From Spirochaetaceae bacterium (GTDB lineage: Bacteria > Spirochaetota > Spirochaetia > DSM-27196 > SLAA01): a stretch of 37,082 nt of DNA. Shown one piece after another: positions 26,285 through 34,939 of this stretch. Position 1 is the first letter of the stretch, and every line of letters begins with the position of its first letter. The DNA is taken from assembly GCA_003552985.1 (NCBI GenBank), contig PUPD01000009.1, positions 1 to 37,082 on the forward strand, written 5' to 3'. The position numbers and the translations under genes are program-made. The notes below the pieces were generated by a model, which worked only from the letters and a program-made list of their open reading frames with translations, made no database searches and had not been told where the DNA came from.

Positions 26285-27565
26285 ATGAGCATAATGAGCA
26301 GTATTGACGATCTGCTTAATACTATTCCGATTCCCCTTATGGCCCGAGTGGATCAGCGCTTCGACCGCCCGGTCGTTCCGGACCTAGAAAAGGTGATCAG
26401 ACGACAGCTACGGGGCAAAGGGCTGCTCGACTCAGTTCAGCGTGGAGCTCGGGTAGCGGTGGCTGTCGGCAGCAGGGGAATAGCCAACCTGCCCGAAGTT
26501 ACACGGAGTGTCGTTGAAGAGCTTCGGCAGGCCGGCGCGCTGCCGTTCATTGTACCGGCCATGGGTAGTCATGGGGGCGCTACCGCGCAAGGGCAGAAGG
26601 CCTTGCTAGAGCACCTCGGAATTACGGAGACGTACGTCGGAGCACCAATCCACTCCAGCATGGATGTCGTACAGGTGGCCGTTTCACCGAGGTTTGGAAT
26701 GCCGGTTTACATGGACGCGCAGGCATATTCGGCCGATGCAATACTCATCATCAACCGAATAAAAGCGCATCCCGCATATACGGGAACCTTTGAGAGCGGC
26801 CTTGTGAAAATGCTCGCCGTTGGCCTCGGGAAACAGAAGGCTGCGGAGGTGTGTCACAACGTCGGCGCGGAGCGGATCGGCGAGTTTGTGGCCGATATCG
26901 GGCTGGAACTCCTGCGCCATATCAACCTGATCGGATCCGTGGGCTTGGTAGAGAACGCGTTTCACGAGACGGCGCTCGTGGAGATTCTCGGACCTGAAGA
27001 AATCGAGGCGCATGAACCAACGCTGTTGGCTAGAGCCAGGAGCCTCGCAGCACGTTTCTACATCGAAGAGTTCGAGGTTCTGATTATTGACGAAATCGGC
27101 AAGAACATTAGCGGCGCCGGTTTTGACACTAGCATCGTGGGACGTTACAGCTCGCCCTATCTCACCGGCGGTCCGAAAATCCGGCGTGTCGCTGTTCTGG
27201 ACATCACCGCGAAGTCCGGCGGCTACGGCGGAGGGCTGGGCATGGTTGATTTCACCACCCGGAGGGCATTCCACAAGTTTGACCCTGAGCAGACGTATCC
27301 CAATACGCTGACGTCGACGTTTACGGCGGGAGTGAAGATCCCCATGGTTCTGAAGAACGACAAGCAGGCTGTTCAGGCCTGCATCAAGACATGCAATTTG
27401 GCTGACATCCGGGATGCACGCGTTGTTCGCATTAAGAACACGCTGTGCATGCAATCAATTGAGGTTTCCGAAAACCTGCTTATGACGGTACGATCGCACG
27501 CGAATATGCAGGTTACCGAGGGGCCTCGGCAGATGGCCTTTAACAAGCAAGGGAATTTGTTTTGA
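26285..27565 (+). CDS. LarA-like (DUF2088) racemase-family protein
   Basis: A 426-aa relative of nickel-pincer lactate racemase LarA. The DUF2088-type N-terminal half shows VAVAVGSRGIANL (about 57), PAMGSHGGATAQGQ (about 90) and INRIKAHPAYTGTFESGLVKMLAVGLGK (about 155-180). The His and Lys/Arg in these blocks are the kind used in LarA-type active sites. Proteins of this family are thought to racemise or epimerise hydroxy acids, sometimes using the nickel pincer cofactor. No larB, larC or larE cofactor genes are nearby. The ATG at 26285 (or 26294) has only a weak ribosome site. It is followed by uxaC at 55 bp, so a role on a uronate or aldonate is likely. Confidence 0.8.
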   Translation: MSIMSSIDDLLNTIPIPLMARVDQRFDRPVVPDLEKVIRRQLRGKGLLDSVQRGARVAVAVGSRGIANLPEVTRSVVEELRQAGALPFIVPAMGSHGGATAQGQKALLEHLGITETYVGAPIHSSMDVVQVAVSPRFGMPVYMDAQAYSADAILIINRIKAHPAYTGTFESGLVKMLAVGLGKQKAAEVCHNVGAERIGEFVADIGLELLRHINLIGSVGLVENAFHETALVEILGPEEIEAHEPTLLARARSLAARFYIEEFEVLIIDEIGKNISGAGFDTSIVGRYSSPYLTGGPKIRRVAVLDITAKSGGYGGGLGMVDFTTRRAFHKFDPEQTYPNTLTSTFTAGVKIPMVLKNDKQAVQACIKTCNLADIRDARVVRIKNTLCMQSIEVSENLLMTVRSHANMQVTEGPRQMAFNKQGNLF

Positions 27566-27620
27566 CAAGACCGCCGGGACACCCCCTTGTCGTACCTTAG
27601 ATGCCGTGGAGGGCACCATT

Positions 27621-29036
27621 GTGAAGCACTTCCTGAACGAAGATTTCTTGCTCCAGAACGAAGCCGCGAAGATCCTGTATCACGACTATGCCGAGACGAT
27701 GCCGATTTTCGATTATCACAACCACCTCATTCCCGGTCAGATCGCCGAGGACATTAACTTCGAAAACCTGTCGCAAATCTGGTTCGACGGCGACCATTAC
27801 AAATGGCGTCTAATGCGCGCCCTTGGGATTGACGAAGAGCTCATCACGGGCAGCGCCACAGACTACGAGAAGTATCAGGCCTGGGCCCGAACCGTTCCTT
27901 ATACACTGGGCAACTGCTTCTATCACTGGACACACATGGAACTGAAGAACCCGTTCGGTATCACCAACAGACTGTTCGGCCCGGATACTGCCCCGGAGAT
28001 TTGGGAAGAGACGAAGTCGATGTTACAGCAGGAAGACTTCTCGGTATGCAATATCATTCGCCGGATGAATGTGAGGGTGATGTGCACAACAGATGATCCT
28101 GTCGACTCTCTCGATCAGCATGCCCTAATAAGGGAGCGTCACCCGGATTTCCTTGTCGTTCCCACGTTTCGCCCGGACAAAGCGCTGGCTGTGGAGTCTG
28201 TGGAGCAATGGAACGCCTACCGCGTGAAGCTGGAAGCCGCGGCGGGAATGAAGATCGGCAGTTTCGAGGATTTCGTCCACGCGCTGGACATTCGCCATCA
28301 GTTCTTCTATTCCATGGGCAGTCGCGCAACCGACCATGCCCTGCTGTCCCCCTACGCCGAAGAATACACTCGTGACGAAGTCGAGCGAATCGTTGCTATG
28401 CTCCTGAACAACGAGGCGCTTTCAACCAAACAGGCCTTGCAGTTCAAGACCGCAGCGCTGTACGAGATCGGCCGTATGAATAACCGGCGTGGGTGCATCA
28501 TGCAACTCCACATGGGAGCTATGCGAAACACGAATACGCGGCGCTTCAGAGAGCTTGGTCCGGACACTGGATTCAACTCCATGGCTGACTACGTCATAGC
28601 CGAGCCGTTGGCAAGGTTCCTTGACCTGCTGGACCAAACTGACGAGCTACCGAAGACGATCCTCTATACACTGAATCAGAACCAGAACGACATCCTCGCG
28701 GCGATGACCGGAAACTTTATGGACAGCAGAACGCGGGGCAAGCTCCAGTTTGGAGCTCCGTGGTGGTTCAACGATCAGAAAGACGGTATCGAACGTCATC
28801 TTCTATCGATAGCAAATATGGGATTGATGGCGGTTTATATCGGTATGCTTACCGACTCCCGCTGGGTGTTCTCGTTTATTCGCCACGAGTATTACCGTCG
28901 CATACTCTGCAACCTAATTGGTAAATGGATCACCGATGGGGAGTTCCCTCGCGACATGCCGCACGTCGGTAGCATCGTGCAGGACATCTGCTACAACAAC
29001 GCCGCGGAGTATTTCGGAATTCAGCCGCCCGAATAG
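27621..29036 (+). CDS. uxaC: Glucuronate (uronate) isomerase
   Basis: UxaC interconverts D-glucuronate and fructuronate, and galacturonate and tagaturonate, in the cytoplasm. The GTG at 27621 is the likely start: GGAGGG ends 7 nt before it and the product then begins like other UxaC proteins (KHFLNEDFLL). The amidohydrolase-type metal motif is DYHNHL (His33, His35). Other family landmarks are LPFGITNRL-like NPFGITNRLF, CTTDDPVDSL, VVPTFRPDKAL, MQLHMGAMRNTN and APWWFNDQKDGIERHL. The length of 471 aa is normal. It is the second gene of the operon behind the LarA-like gene. Confidence 0.96.
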   Translation: MKHFLNEDFLLQNEAAKILYHDYAETMPIFDYHNHLIPGQIAEDINFENLSQIWFDGDHYKWRLMRALGIDEELITGSATDYEKYQAWARTVPYTLGNCFYHWTHMELKNPFGITNRLFGPDTAPEIWEETKSMLQQEDFSVCNIIRRMNVRVMCTTDDPVDSLDQHALIRERHPDFLVVPTFRPDKALAVESVEQWNAYRVKLEAAAGMKIGSFEDFVHALDIRHQFFYSMGSRATDHALLSPYAEEYTRDEVERIVAMLLNNEALSTKQALQFKTAALYEIGRMNNRRGCIMQLHMGAMRNTNTRRFRELGPDTGFNSMADYVIAEPLARFLDLLDQTDELPKTILYTLNQNQNDILAAMTGNFMDSRTRGKLQFGAPWWFNDQKDGIERHLLSIANMGLMAVYIGMLTDSRWVFSFIRHEYYRRILCNLIGKWITDGEFPRDMPHVGSIVQDICYNNAAEYFGIQPPE

Positions 29037-29053
29037 GCAACAGTACAATCAGG

Positions 29054-29074
29054 CCCGGGAGCCGCACTCCCGGG
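29054..29074 (+). terminator. Hairpin after uxaC
   Basis: CCCGGGAG (29054-29061) and CTCCCGGG (29067-29074) form a perfect 8-bp GC-rich stem with a 5-nt loop, 17 nt after the uxaC stop. There is no T-run on either side. It lies between convergent operons and may end or stabilise the uxaC message. Confidence 0.55.
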
Positions 29075-29183
29075 AAGTCAAGCTGCCGTGGAACGGAATG
29101 GCGGTGCGCATCGACCATTCGGAGGCGGTTGCCCGCGTGCCTCGACGGCCGGCACACGCGTGTAGCAAGAGTCGCCGGCGCAT

Positions 29184-30344
29184 TTAGAAGCTCAAAGGAT
29201 ACCGGCCGAGCTGATGGGCGCCGTCAAACATCGCTACCACGTTTTCAGGAGGAACCTCCGGCTGGACATTGTGCACGGAGCACAGGACGTACCCGCCGCC
29301 CCTACCCAGATCAGCGATACGGCGGCGCACTTCGTTGCGTACATCCTCTGGCGTCCCGTAGGGAAGCACCCTATGGGTATCGATGCCGCCCCAGAACGCA
29401 ATACGGTCGCCGAACTCTTCCTTCAGCCTGGCCGTGTCGCCCATGCCGGCGGCAGACACCTGGATTGGGTTGAGCGCTTCTATGCCGATTTCGATCAGGT
29501 CGTTGATAATCGGGTAGACCGCTCCATCTGTATGATAAAACCTGCGCGCCCGGGTCCGAGCCTTGAAGAAATCGAACATGCGGCGCTGAATTGGTTTGAT
29601 GAGCTCCCGATACATCTGCGGGGAGATAATCGTGCGGTCGTTCATCCCTAGGTCATCGGTACTTACCATGACGATGTCGATGTTCTCGCCAACTTCCTCA
29701 AGGGCCCGCTCGGCAATTCGCAACCTAATGTCTAGGTATCGGTTCATAAGCGCCACAGCGAACTCGGGATTGCCGGCAAGATCCACGTAGAAGTTTTCCC
29801 ACCCGCGAAGCTCGGCACACCGTAAAAAAAAGGCGCAGTTGACCTGAAGAACAACCGCGTAGTCCGTTCGGCGATATAGGGCTTCAGCTCGCTCCCTGAG
29901 CCCGCGGTAGCGACCGGGGTCATCCGGGTCGGGCCAGTCGTAACGCCTGAGTCCCTCAACAGTATCGATGTCTGCCATGGGAGACTCCACCAGGTCGTAG
30001 TAGTAACCACCACTTGGTCGGCTCCGGACTAGTCCAAACTCATCCCGATAGCCGTCCTCTCCAACGGGCTGGTCTTTCCACCCATCCGGAGCACCCAGAT
30101 CAAGCCTGCGAAAATCTACATGGAACCGTTCGAGCACGTCCTCGTCAACCAAAGCGCTCTGCGAAGACTTGGCTGAAATCCGTACCGGACGTTCCGGCAG
30201 CCCCAGGTGACGGACCAGGTTCTCATACGCGCGAATGGTAATACCGTCGCCTCCAGCCTGGGCGAGATCGATTGGAACCCGATCCGGCTCAGCAAGGCTC
30301 AGCGTCGTTAGTACGCGTTCCCGGGATGTCATTTCGTGTTTCAA
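29184..30344 (-). CDS. Uroporphyrinogen decarboxylase-like protein, copy 1
   Basis: A 386-aa member of the URO-D superfamily, which includes haem enzyme HemE and corrinoid methyltransferases such as MtaA. The start TSRERVLTTLSLAEPDRVPIDL, the GYYYDLVESPMAD motif, the DDLGMNDRTIISPQMYRE block and the NPIQVSAAGM-GGIDTHRVLPYGTPEDV end are typical of the catabolic subgroup, not HemE. The MtaA zinc motif HxCG is HTDG here, so the thiol ligand is absent. A TTG at 30344 behind GGGAG is used; ATG at 30332 is an alternative. It lies 33 nt after nagB and shares its promoter. The substrate is unknown. Confidence 0.8.
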   Translation of the reverse strand: MKHEMTSRERVLTTLSLAEPDRVPIDLAQAGGDGITIRAYENLVRHLGLPERPVRISAKSSQSALVDEDVLERFHVDFRRLDLGAPDGWKDQPVGEDGYRDEFGLVRSRPSGGYYYDLVESPMADIDTVEGLRRYDWPDPDDPGRYRGLRERAEALYRRTDYAVVLQVNCAFFLRCAELRGWENFYVDLAGNPEFAVALMNRYLDIRLRIAERALEEVGENIDIVMVSTDDLGMNDRTIISPQMYRELIKPIQRRMFDFFKARTRARRFYHTDGAVYPIINDLIEIGIEALNPIQVSAAGMGDTARLKEEFGDRIAFWGGIDTHRVLPYGTPEDVRNEVRRRIADLGRGGGYVLCSVHNVQPEVPPENVVAMFDGAHQLGRYPLSF

Positions 30345-30377
30345 TGCCTTTCATCTCCCTTCACGAAGCAAGCTCGT

Positions 30378-31124
30378 TCATGCGGGTGCGGACTGCAGCA
30401 GTGGAGCGGCGCCGCGGTCGAGAAACAGAGTGCAGTTCCGATGGTGCTGCAGAATTGACGCGGGGCACTGCGGGGTCACGGGCCCCTCTACCGCACATTG
30501 GACCGCGTTCGCTTTTCTCTCATCAGGCACCGTAACAACCAATTGCTTGCTCTTGAGTATCTGTTGGATCGACATCGATATCGCCGTGCGAGGAACTTCC
30601 TCCAGGCTAGTGAACCACCCTTCTCCTAACTGCTGTTTCCGGCATTCTTCATCAAGTGTCACCAGAATGTACGGTGCTGTAATCTCAAAGTCGGCCGGTG
30701 GATCGTTGAACGCCAGATGCGCATTCTCACCTATACCGATAAACGCTACGTCTACAGTGACCTCCTGCATTAGTTCGTTCAGCCGCCTGCACTCTTCGTC
30801 GGGAGGAAGCAAGTCGGGTCGGACAAAGTCAAAACTTCCCAGCTCCGGAAGCTTATCCACGAAACGCTCCTTGAGGTAGCGACAGAAGCTTGCTGGATGC
30901 TCCATCGGCAATCCGACGTACTCGTCGAGATGGAAACAATGAACCCGGGACCAATCCATATCAGCCTGGAGGAGATTTTCGAGAAGGTGGAACTGGCTTG
31001 CACCGGTAGCAAGTATGATATATGCCTGTCCATTCTGCTGTATCGCAAGCTCAATCCCCTGCACGCCGCTTGCAGCCGCTGCCTCACCCATGCGCTGGGT
31101 TGAACCGTGCACCTTGATTTTCAC
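30378..31124 (-). CDS. nagB: Glucosamine-6-phosphate deaminase-like protein
   Basis: NagB-type enzymes convert glucosamine-6-phosphate to fructose-6-phosphate and ammonia. The GTG at 31124 is chosen because GGAGAG lies 5 nt before it. The 248-aa product shows ILATGAS, HCFHLDEYVGLPMEHPASF with the catalytic Asp, FIGIGENAHLAFNDPP with the catalytic His, and GPVTPQCPASILQHH near the end. It belongs to the NagB branch with ENAH/ENGH in place of EDGH, which may act on other amino sugars or sugar phosphates. It heads a two-gene operon with the UroD-like copy 1 behind a strong promoter with an operator-like palindrome. Confidence 0.88.
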   Translation of the reverse strand: MKIKVHGSTQRMGEAAAASGVQGIELAIQQNGQAYIILATGASQFHLLENLLQADMDWSRVHCFHLDEYVGLPMEHPASFCRYLKERFVDKLPELGSFDFVRPDLLPPDEECRRLNELMQEVTVDVAFIGIGENAHLAFNDPPADFEITAPYILVTLDEECRKQQLGEGWFTSLEEVPRTAISMSIQQILKSKQLVVTVPDERKANAVQCAVEGPVTPQCPASILQHHRNCTLFLDRGAAPLLQSAPA

Positions 31125-31162
31125 AGCATCTCTCCACTCATCGCAGCATGCTGCCGTCTTCC

Positions 31163-31183
31163 TTAGTAACATACAATGTTATT
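31163..31183. promoter_or_regulatory. Putative operator of the nagB operon
   Basis: TTAGTAAC-N7-GTTATT (31163-31183), with the perfect inner palindrome TAACAT-ACA-ATGTTA (31167-31181), lies at the expected transcription start. Its arms match those of the tctC operator, including the 7-bp spacing. Confidence 0.6.
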
Positions 31184-31189
31184 ATTGGA

Positions 31190-31217
31190 AGTATACCACG
31201 GCCGGTACGCTTGTCAA
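31190..31217 (-). promoter_or_regulatory. Strong sigma-70 promoter of the nagB operon
   Basis: On the minus strand, TTGACA (31212-31217) and TATACT (31190-31195) are 16 bp apart. The start would be near 31183, giving a leader of about 60 nt to the GTG start of nagB. Confidence 0.75.
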
Positions 31218-31301
31218 GTTGGCCCTAGACCTGCGAAACCGGTTGCACCGGTGCTACGGCAGCACGTGTTGACAACGTCCCGATTGCGACAGCGCCCTTT
31301 C

Positions 31302-32447
31302 TTACCGGTATTCATCAATAGCGCTGAACATCGCCTCTACGTTTTCGGGTGGCACATCAGCCTGGATGTTGTGGACCGCCGCGAATACGTATCCGCCACC
31401 AGGCAGCCAAACATCGAGTCTGCGTCGAACCTCGTCGCGCACGTCGCTGGCGCTCCCTCTGGGCAAGACCTCCTGCGTGTCGACTCCGCCGCCCCAAAAA
31501 CAGAGGTCGCGGCCGTACTCCCGTTTAAGAACCTCCGGACTCATTCCGTTGGCGCTCACCTGGACCGGGTTCAGGGCATCCACGCCGATTTCGATCAGAT
31601 CCGGGATGAACTCAACCACACTCCCACACGAGTGGAAAAAAACCTTGACCTGGGGCGCGCGGCGTCGGATCTCGGCAAACAGCCTCGATTGCAACGGTTT
31701 GATCCTCTCTCGATACATCTCCGGTGCAATGAATGGTCCGCGTTGCGTGCCGAGGTCATCCGCTTCCGTGACTACGTCAAGGAGGTCTCCGATTTCTCCC
31801 AGAATGTTGTCGTAAAAGGAGATCTTGTTTTGCAAAATACGTTCGCTCAACTCAGCGATTAACCTGGGCTCGTCGTAAAGACGCGTGAAGTAGTCCTCAA
31901 ACCCTAATAGCGCAGTACCTTCGTGAAGGATCCCGCGTCCGATGGACTGGCTTAGGATGACGGGGTAGCCCGCTTCGCGCAACGCCTCACACTGCTCACG
32001 AAGTCCGTATGCCCGTGCCGGATCATCGCCGCGCGGTAGCGGCCAGCTGAGAATCTCGGCAGCATCCTTGTCTTTCAGTGGGTGGTGAAACAGGTCATAG
32101 TACAATCCACCGTTGCATGGCCGACGCGAGCCGATGCCGGCCTCATCGAAAAAGAACTCGTATTCCCCCTCAGTCGTTACTGCCGGCTTAAACGTAGACG
32201 AACCACGCGGCTTGACCCCTCGCGTGTCGACGCGCAGCATCTCTAAAAGGTCAGTATGCGGCCGTACCGACTGCGCTGTGAAACTGAGAATTTCAGGTTC
32301 GACCTCGCATAAACCCATAAAGGTTCGCAGACGCAGATAGGCCCCACGGGTGATGGTGCTGGTAGCCGTTGCTCCCAGATCGACCGGTAGCCTGTCCGGT
32401 TCGCGACGTTCAAGGGCAGTCAGCAGCCGCTCTCTTGGAGTCATCAT
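31302..32447 (-). CDS. Uroporphyrinogen decarboxylase-like protein, copy 2
   Basis: A 381-aa URO-D superfamily protein paralogous to copy 1. The ATG at 32447 is chosen for GGGGAGGAG about 4 nt upstream and the family start MTPRERLLTALERREPDRLPVDLG. It has GGLYYDLFHHPLKD, DDLGTQRGPFIAPEMYRE, VFFHSCGSVVEFIPDL (an HxCG motif like the zinc site of MtaA/CmuA methyltransferases), NPVQVSANGM and GGGVDTQEVLPRGSASDV. No corrinoid-binding protein or methyltransferase partner is nearby. It is transcribed separately from the nagB operon, 130 bp upstream of that promoter. Function unknown; a one-carbon or sugar-acid role is possible. Confidence 0.82.
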   Translation of the reverse strand: MMTPRERLLTALERREPDRLPVDLGATATSTITRGAYLRLRTFMGLCEVEPEILSFTAQSVRPHTDLLEMLRVDTRGVKPRGSSTFKPAVTTEGEYEFFFDEAGIGSRRPCNGGLYYDLFHHPLKDKDAAEILSWPLPRGDDPARAYGLREQCEALREAGYPVILSQSIGRGILHEGTALLGFEDYFTRLYDEPRLIAELSERILQNKISFYDNILGEIGDLLDVVTEADDLGTQRGPFIAPEMYRERIKPLQSRLFAEIRRRAPQVKVFFHSCGSVVEFIPDLIEIGVDALNPVQVSANGMSPEVLKREYGRDLCFWGGGVDTQEVLPRGSASDVRDEVRRRLDVWLPGGGYVFAAVHNIQADVPPENVEAMFSAIDEYR

Positions 32448-32687
32448 TTCGCTCCTCCCCACGTAGTGCATAGCTTGAGCTACTAAGGCACAGGACCCTA
32501 TTTTAAGCCAAAACCTCACCGCCACAGAGAGTCCCGGCGTGCAAGCCGACCGATCTCGGGCGAACTGCAGGGGCCCGCATCCGGCCGCGCAGCATACAGC
32601 CGGACTGCCTGTCGCCACAATAAAAATGAGTGAAACCGGGGAACATAATAGCACCGAAACCAATAGCATTGAAACTTAAATTTCATC

Positions 32688-32693
32688 TATAAT
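32688..32693 (+). promoter_or_regulatory. Candidate -10 box giving a near-leaderless MFS transcript
   Basis: A perfect TATAAT ends 9 nt before the MFS ATG, with no good -35 at normal spacing (nearest TTGAAA at 32669-32674, 13 bp away). No Shine-Dalgarno sequence precedes the ATG, which fits a transcript starting almost at the start codon. Confidence 0.3.
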
Positions 32694-32702
32694 CAGTCTC
32701 TT

Positions 32703-33908
32703 ATGTCTGAGTCGCTGTATTCGGAGGCGAAAGACGTTTCACGGTCGCCTACGTTCATCGCGTTTGCCGTCGCTGCGTTTCTCTCCGGTGCAAACCTTCG
32801 GCTCTTCGACGCGTTGCTTCCGGGCGTTGCGGGGGACTTCGATGTTACGGTCGCGTCGGCTGCCATTGTCGTTACCATGTTCACGTTAGCCTACGGGTTG
32901 TTCCAAATCGTACATGGCCCGCTTGGGGACCGAATCGGCAAAGTTCGAGTGGCAGCCATAGCCACCTTATGCGCATCGGCTGCGTCGATGGGCTCCGCTC
33001 TTGCTCCTACACTGGAGTCTTTGGCGCTATTAAGATTTCTGACCGGAGTCGGCGTTTCCGCGGTGATCCCGCTGGCTCTGGCATGGATTGGTGACAATTG
33101 CACCTACGAGAAGCGCCAACTCACTCTCGGAAAGTTCGTGGGGTTTCTGTTGCTCGGACAGGTTCTCGGCCCCGCAATCGGCGGTGTGCTGTCCGAGATA
33201 TTCAGCTGGAGAGAAGTATTCTATGGGCTAGCCGTAGCTTTCTTGCTGGCGGGAATCGCTCTCGCCGTTGGAAGCCGAGCATCGGTCAACGTTCATCGCA
33301 GCTCAACGCAGAACGTGCTCGGTACATATCTGCAGTTGTTTCGCGACCGCTGGGTCCGCACAGTTCTTATTGCAATCTTTCTGGAAGGGATGCTGTTCTT
33401 TGGGTCATTGGCATATATCGGAGCGTACCTTCAGTACCGTTTTGGGCTGTCCTTTGCGCTCACCGGAATGCTGGTAGCATCCTATGGAATCGGTGGCTTT
33501 CTCTACTCGCTGAGTGTACGCCGCCTGCTTTCGCGGCTCAACGAAAGGCAGTTTGTCATCGTGGCGGGCGGTGTCCTGATGGTCTGTTTTCAGGCTTTGG
33601 CCTGGGGGCCAATCTGGCAACTGGCTGCTCCGGTACTGGTCAGTATGGGGTTCGGACTGTACATGATTCACAACACGCTGCAGACCAAAGCAACCGAGAT
33701 GGCCCCTGGCGTTCGGGGGACCGCTATTGCAGTGTTCGCGTTCGCCCTGTTCATGGGCCAGGCTCTAGGAGTTGCGCTGGCGGGGCAAGCCATCAGGGGT
33801 GGGGGGTACTCTTGGACTTTCAGTGGCGTTGGCCTCCTACTCCTAGTGCTCGCGCGTTGGTTTGCGGCACGAATCATCGCACACCCGCTGTCCCAAAGCT
33901 CCCAATAA
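32703..33908 (+). CDS. Major facilitator superfamily (MFS) transporter
   Basis: A 401-aa inner-membrane transporter with about 12 hydrophobic helices. The MFS motif A appears between TM2 and TM3 (HGPLGDRIGKVRV, about residue 77-89), and motif C-like GQVLGPAIGG in TM5 (about 156-165) is typical of drug/H+ antiporters and sugar-efflux members. The N-terminus is cytoplasmic. It sits divergently from the UroD-like copy 2 across 255 bp. The substrate is not readable: an exporter is favoured by motif C. Confidence 0.88.
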   Translation: MSESLYSEAKDVSRSPTFIAFAVAAFLSGANLRLFDALLPGVAGDFDVTVASAAIVVTMFTLAYGLFQIVHGPLGDRIGKVRVAAIATLCASAASMGSALAPTLESLALLRFLTGVGVSAVIPLALAWIGDNCTYEKRQLTLGKFVGFLLLGQVLGPAIGGVLSEIFSWREVFYGLAVAFLLAGIALAVGSRASVNVHRSSTQNVLGTYLQLFRDRWVRTVLIAIFLEGMLFFGSLAYIGAYLQYRFGLSFALTGMLVASYGIGGFLYSLSVRRLLSRLNERQFVIVAGGVLMVCFQALAWGPIWQLAAPVLVSMGFGLYMIHNTLQTKATEMAPGVRGTAIAVFAFALFMGQALGVALAGQAIRGGGYSWTFSGVGLLLLVLARWFAARIIAHPLSQSSQ

Positions 33909-34242
33909 TGCGTAGAAGACCTGTTTCGAACTGCAAATGCGCAGGCGCCGCTCGGCATTGCACTCCGGGTACCGCATTTGCCCGAGACCTTTTTGTTGCT
34001 GTGCTCCTGCGAGGGTACAGGTAATGCGCAACGTTTTAGGCGGGCCGGTTCGGACATGAGCTTTGGTCAAGATGATGATGATCGACACCGCTGAGACGAT
34101 TTCGTCAGACGCTGGTCTCATCGATCTCTCACAATGAACGCACGGACCAGCCCTATGAGCGCATGGAATGCCGGGTTCCTTGAACGATTTTTGGGTTTGG
34201 ACCGGGTTATAATTCGGGCGCCGACGATACGTGAATAGAGAG
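33909..34242. other. Intergenic stretch between MFS and CMD-like genes
   Basis: No supported gene, promoter or RNA is visible. It separates two convergent genes. Confidence 0.4.
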
Positions 34243-34632
34243 TCAGTTGAGGCGGTTCGCGTCGAATACTGACAGCCGTCGCAGCGGCCGGCCGTTCTTA
34301 ACTAACTGTTCGTTTAGGATATCATCGATCCAGCTGAGCGCAGTCATGGCCGCCGGGAACCCGATGGTGGGGATGCTCAGGATCGCAGTTTGGCGAATTT
34401 CCTCGGCGCCGCAACTCGCATCGAGCGTTTTACGGGTATGCGAATGTACCGCGCCTTTACGTCCGGGGCCGATCGCGATTGCGAGGTGTACCAACTCACG
34501 GGTTTTGTCTTCGAGAGGCCCTGAGGCGCGCACCGCCTCACCGAGTTGCTGGTGAGCGCGAACTACCTCGGGGTGCGCAGCGTTGAACGGCCGGCGGGGT
34601 ACCGCAACTTCGTTGTCGGATTCCCCGGAAGA
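34243..34632 (-). pseudogene. Carboxymuconolactone decarboxylase-like protein lacking a normal start
   Basis: An AhpD/CMD-fold protein. The core LEDKTRELVHLAIAIG, then GAVHSHTRKTLDA, EEIRQTAILSIPTIGFPAAM and LSWIDDIL matches CMD proteins well. The family N-terminus (VPRRPFNAAHPEVVRAHQQL, then GEAV) is also present in frame, upstream of the first possible GTG at 34533, and reaches back to a TAG just before 34632. No ATG, GTG or TTG serves it. Either translation starts at GTG 34533 and drops part of the fold, or the gene has lost its start. The redox CxxC of AhpD is absent; the sequence there is GRKGAVH. Confidence 0.6.
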
Positions 34633-34639
34633 AATGCTC

Positions 34640-34939
34640 TAACCGGGCCGCTCTGTGCCACCTGACGCTAAACCTACGCAAGCGCGAGAAGAGCTGCAAA
34701 AGAAGCACAGCCGACAAGCGCTTGCTCGCCGGCTGGGATGAGCGCTACCTGGAGAAGGTGCGGTTCGGCCCCTGAGTTCCCAATGCGTGTGCCCTACTTC
34801 CGGCATGCGAATTGTCTGAGCTCTTACCGTCCGAAAGAGCACCGGCTGTCGCGATCACATATGAAGGCAGACGGCGAGACGGTGTCACCACTCGCCCATA
34901 GCATCACGGCTAATTGCACTAAACGGCTGCTGCGCTCCG
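34640..34939. other. Decayed stretch before the fluoride-riboswitch operon
   Basis: About 40 plus-strand codons (34656-34775) end in ADKRLLAGWDERYLEKVRFGP and a stop, reminiscent of a transposase or other protein tail. They have no start and no ribosome site. Otherwise nothing is supported. Confidence 0.35.

Noticed and set aside
26684-27454. Minus-strand frame antisense to the LarA-like gene
   Set aside because: No domain or start signal; the plus-strand frame is conserved and promoter-linked.
32448-32702. Cobalamin riboswitch upstream of the UroD-like copy 2
   Set aside because: No B12-box-like element or consistent stems could be seen, despite the methyltransferase-like neighbour.
33098-34024. 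Plus-strand frame of about 308 codons overlapping the MFS gene
   Set aside because: It is a shifted reading of the MFS gene, lacks any membrane or domain pattern, and has no ribosome site; the MFS frame is clearly the real one.
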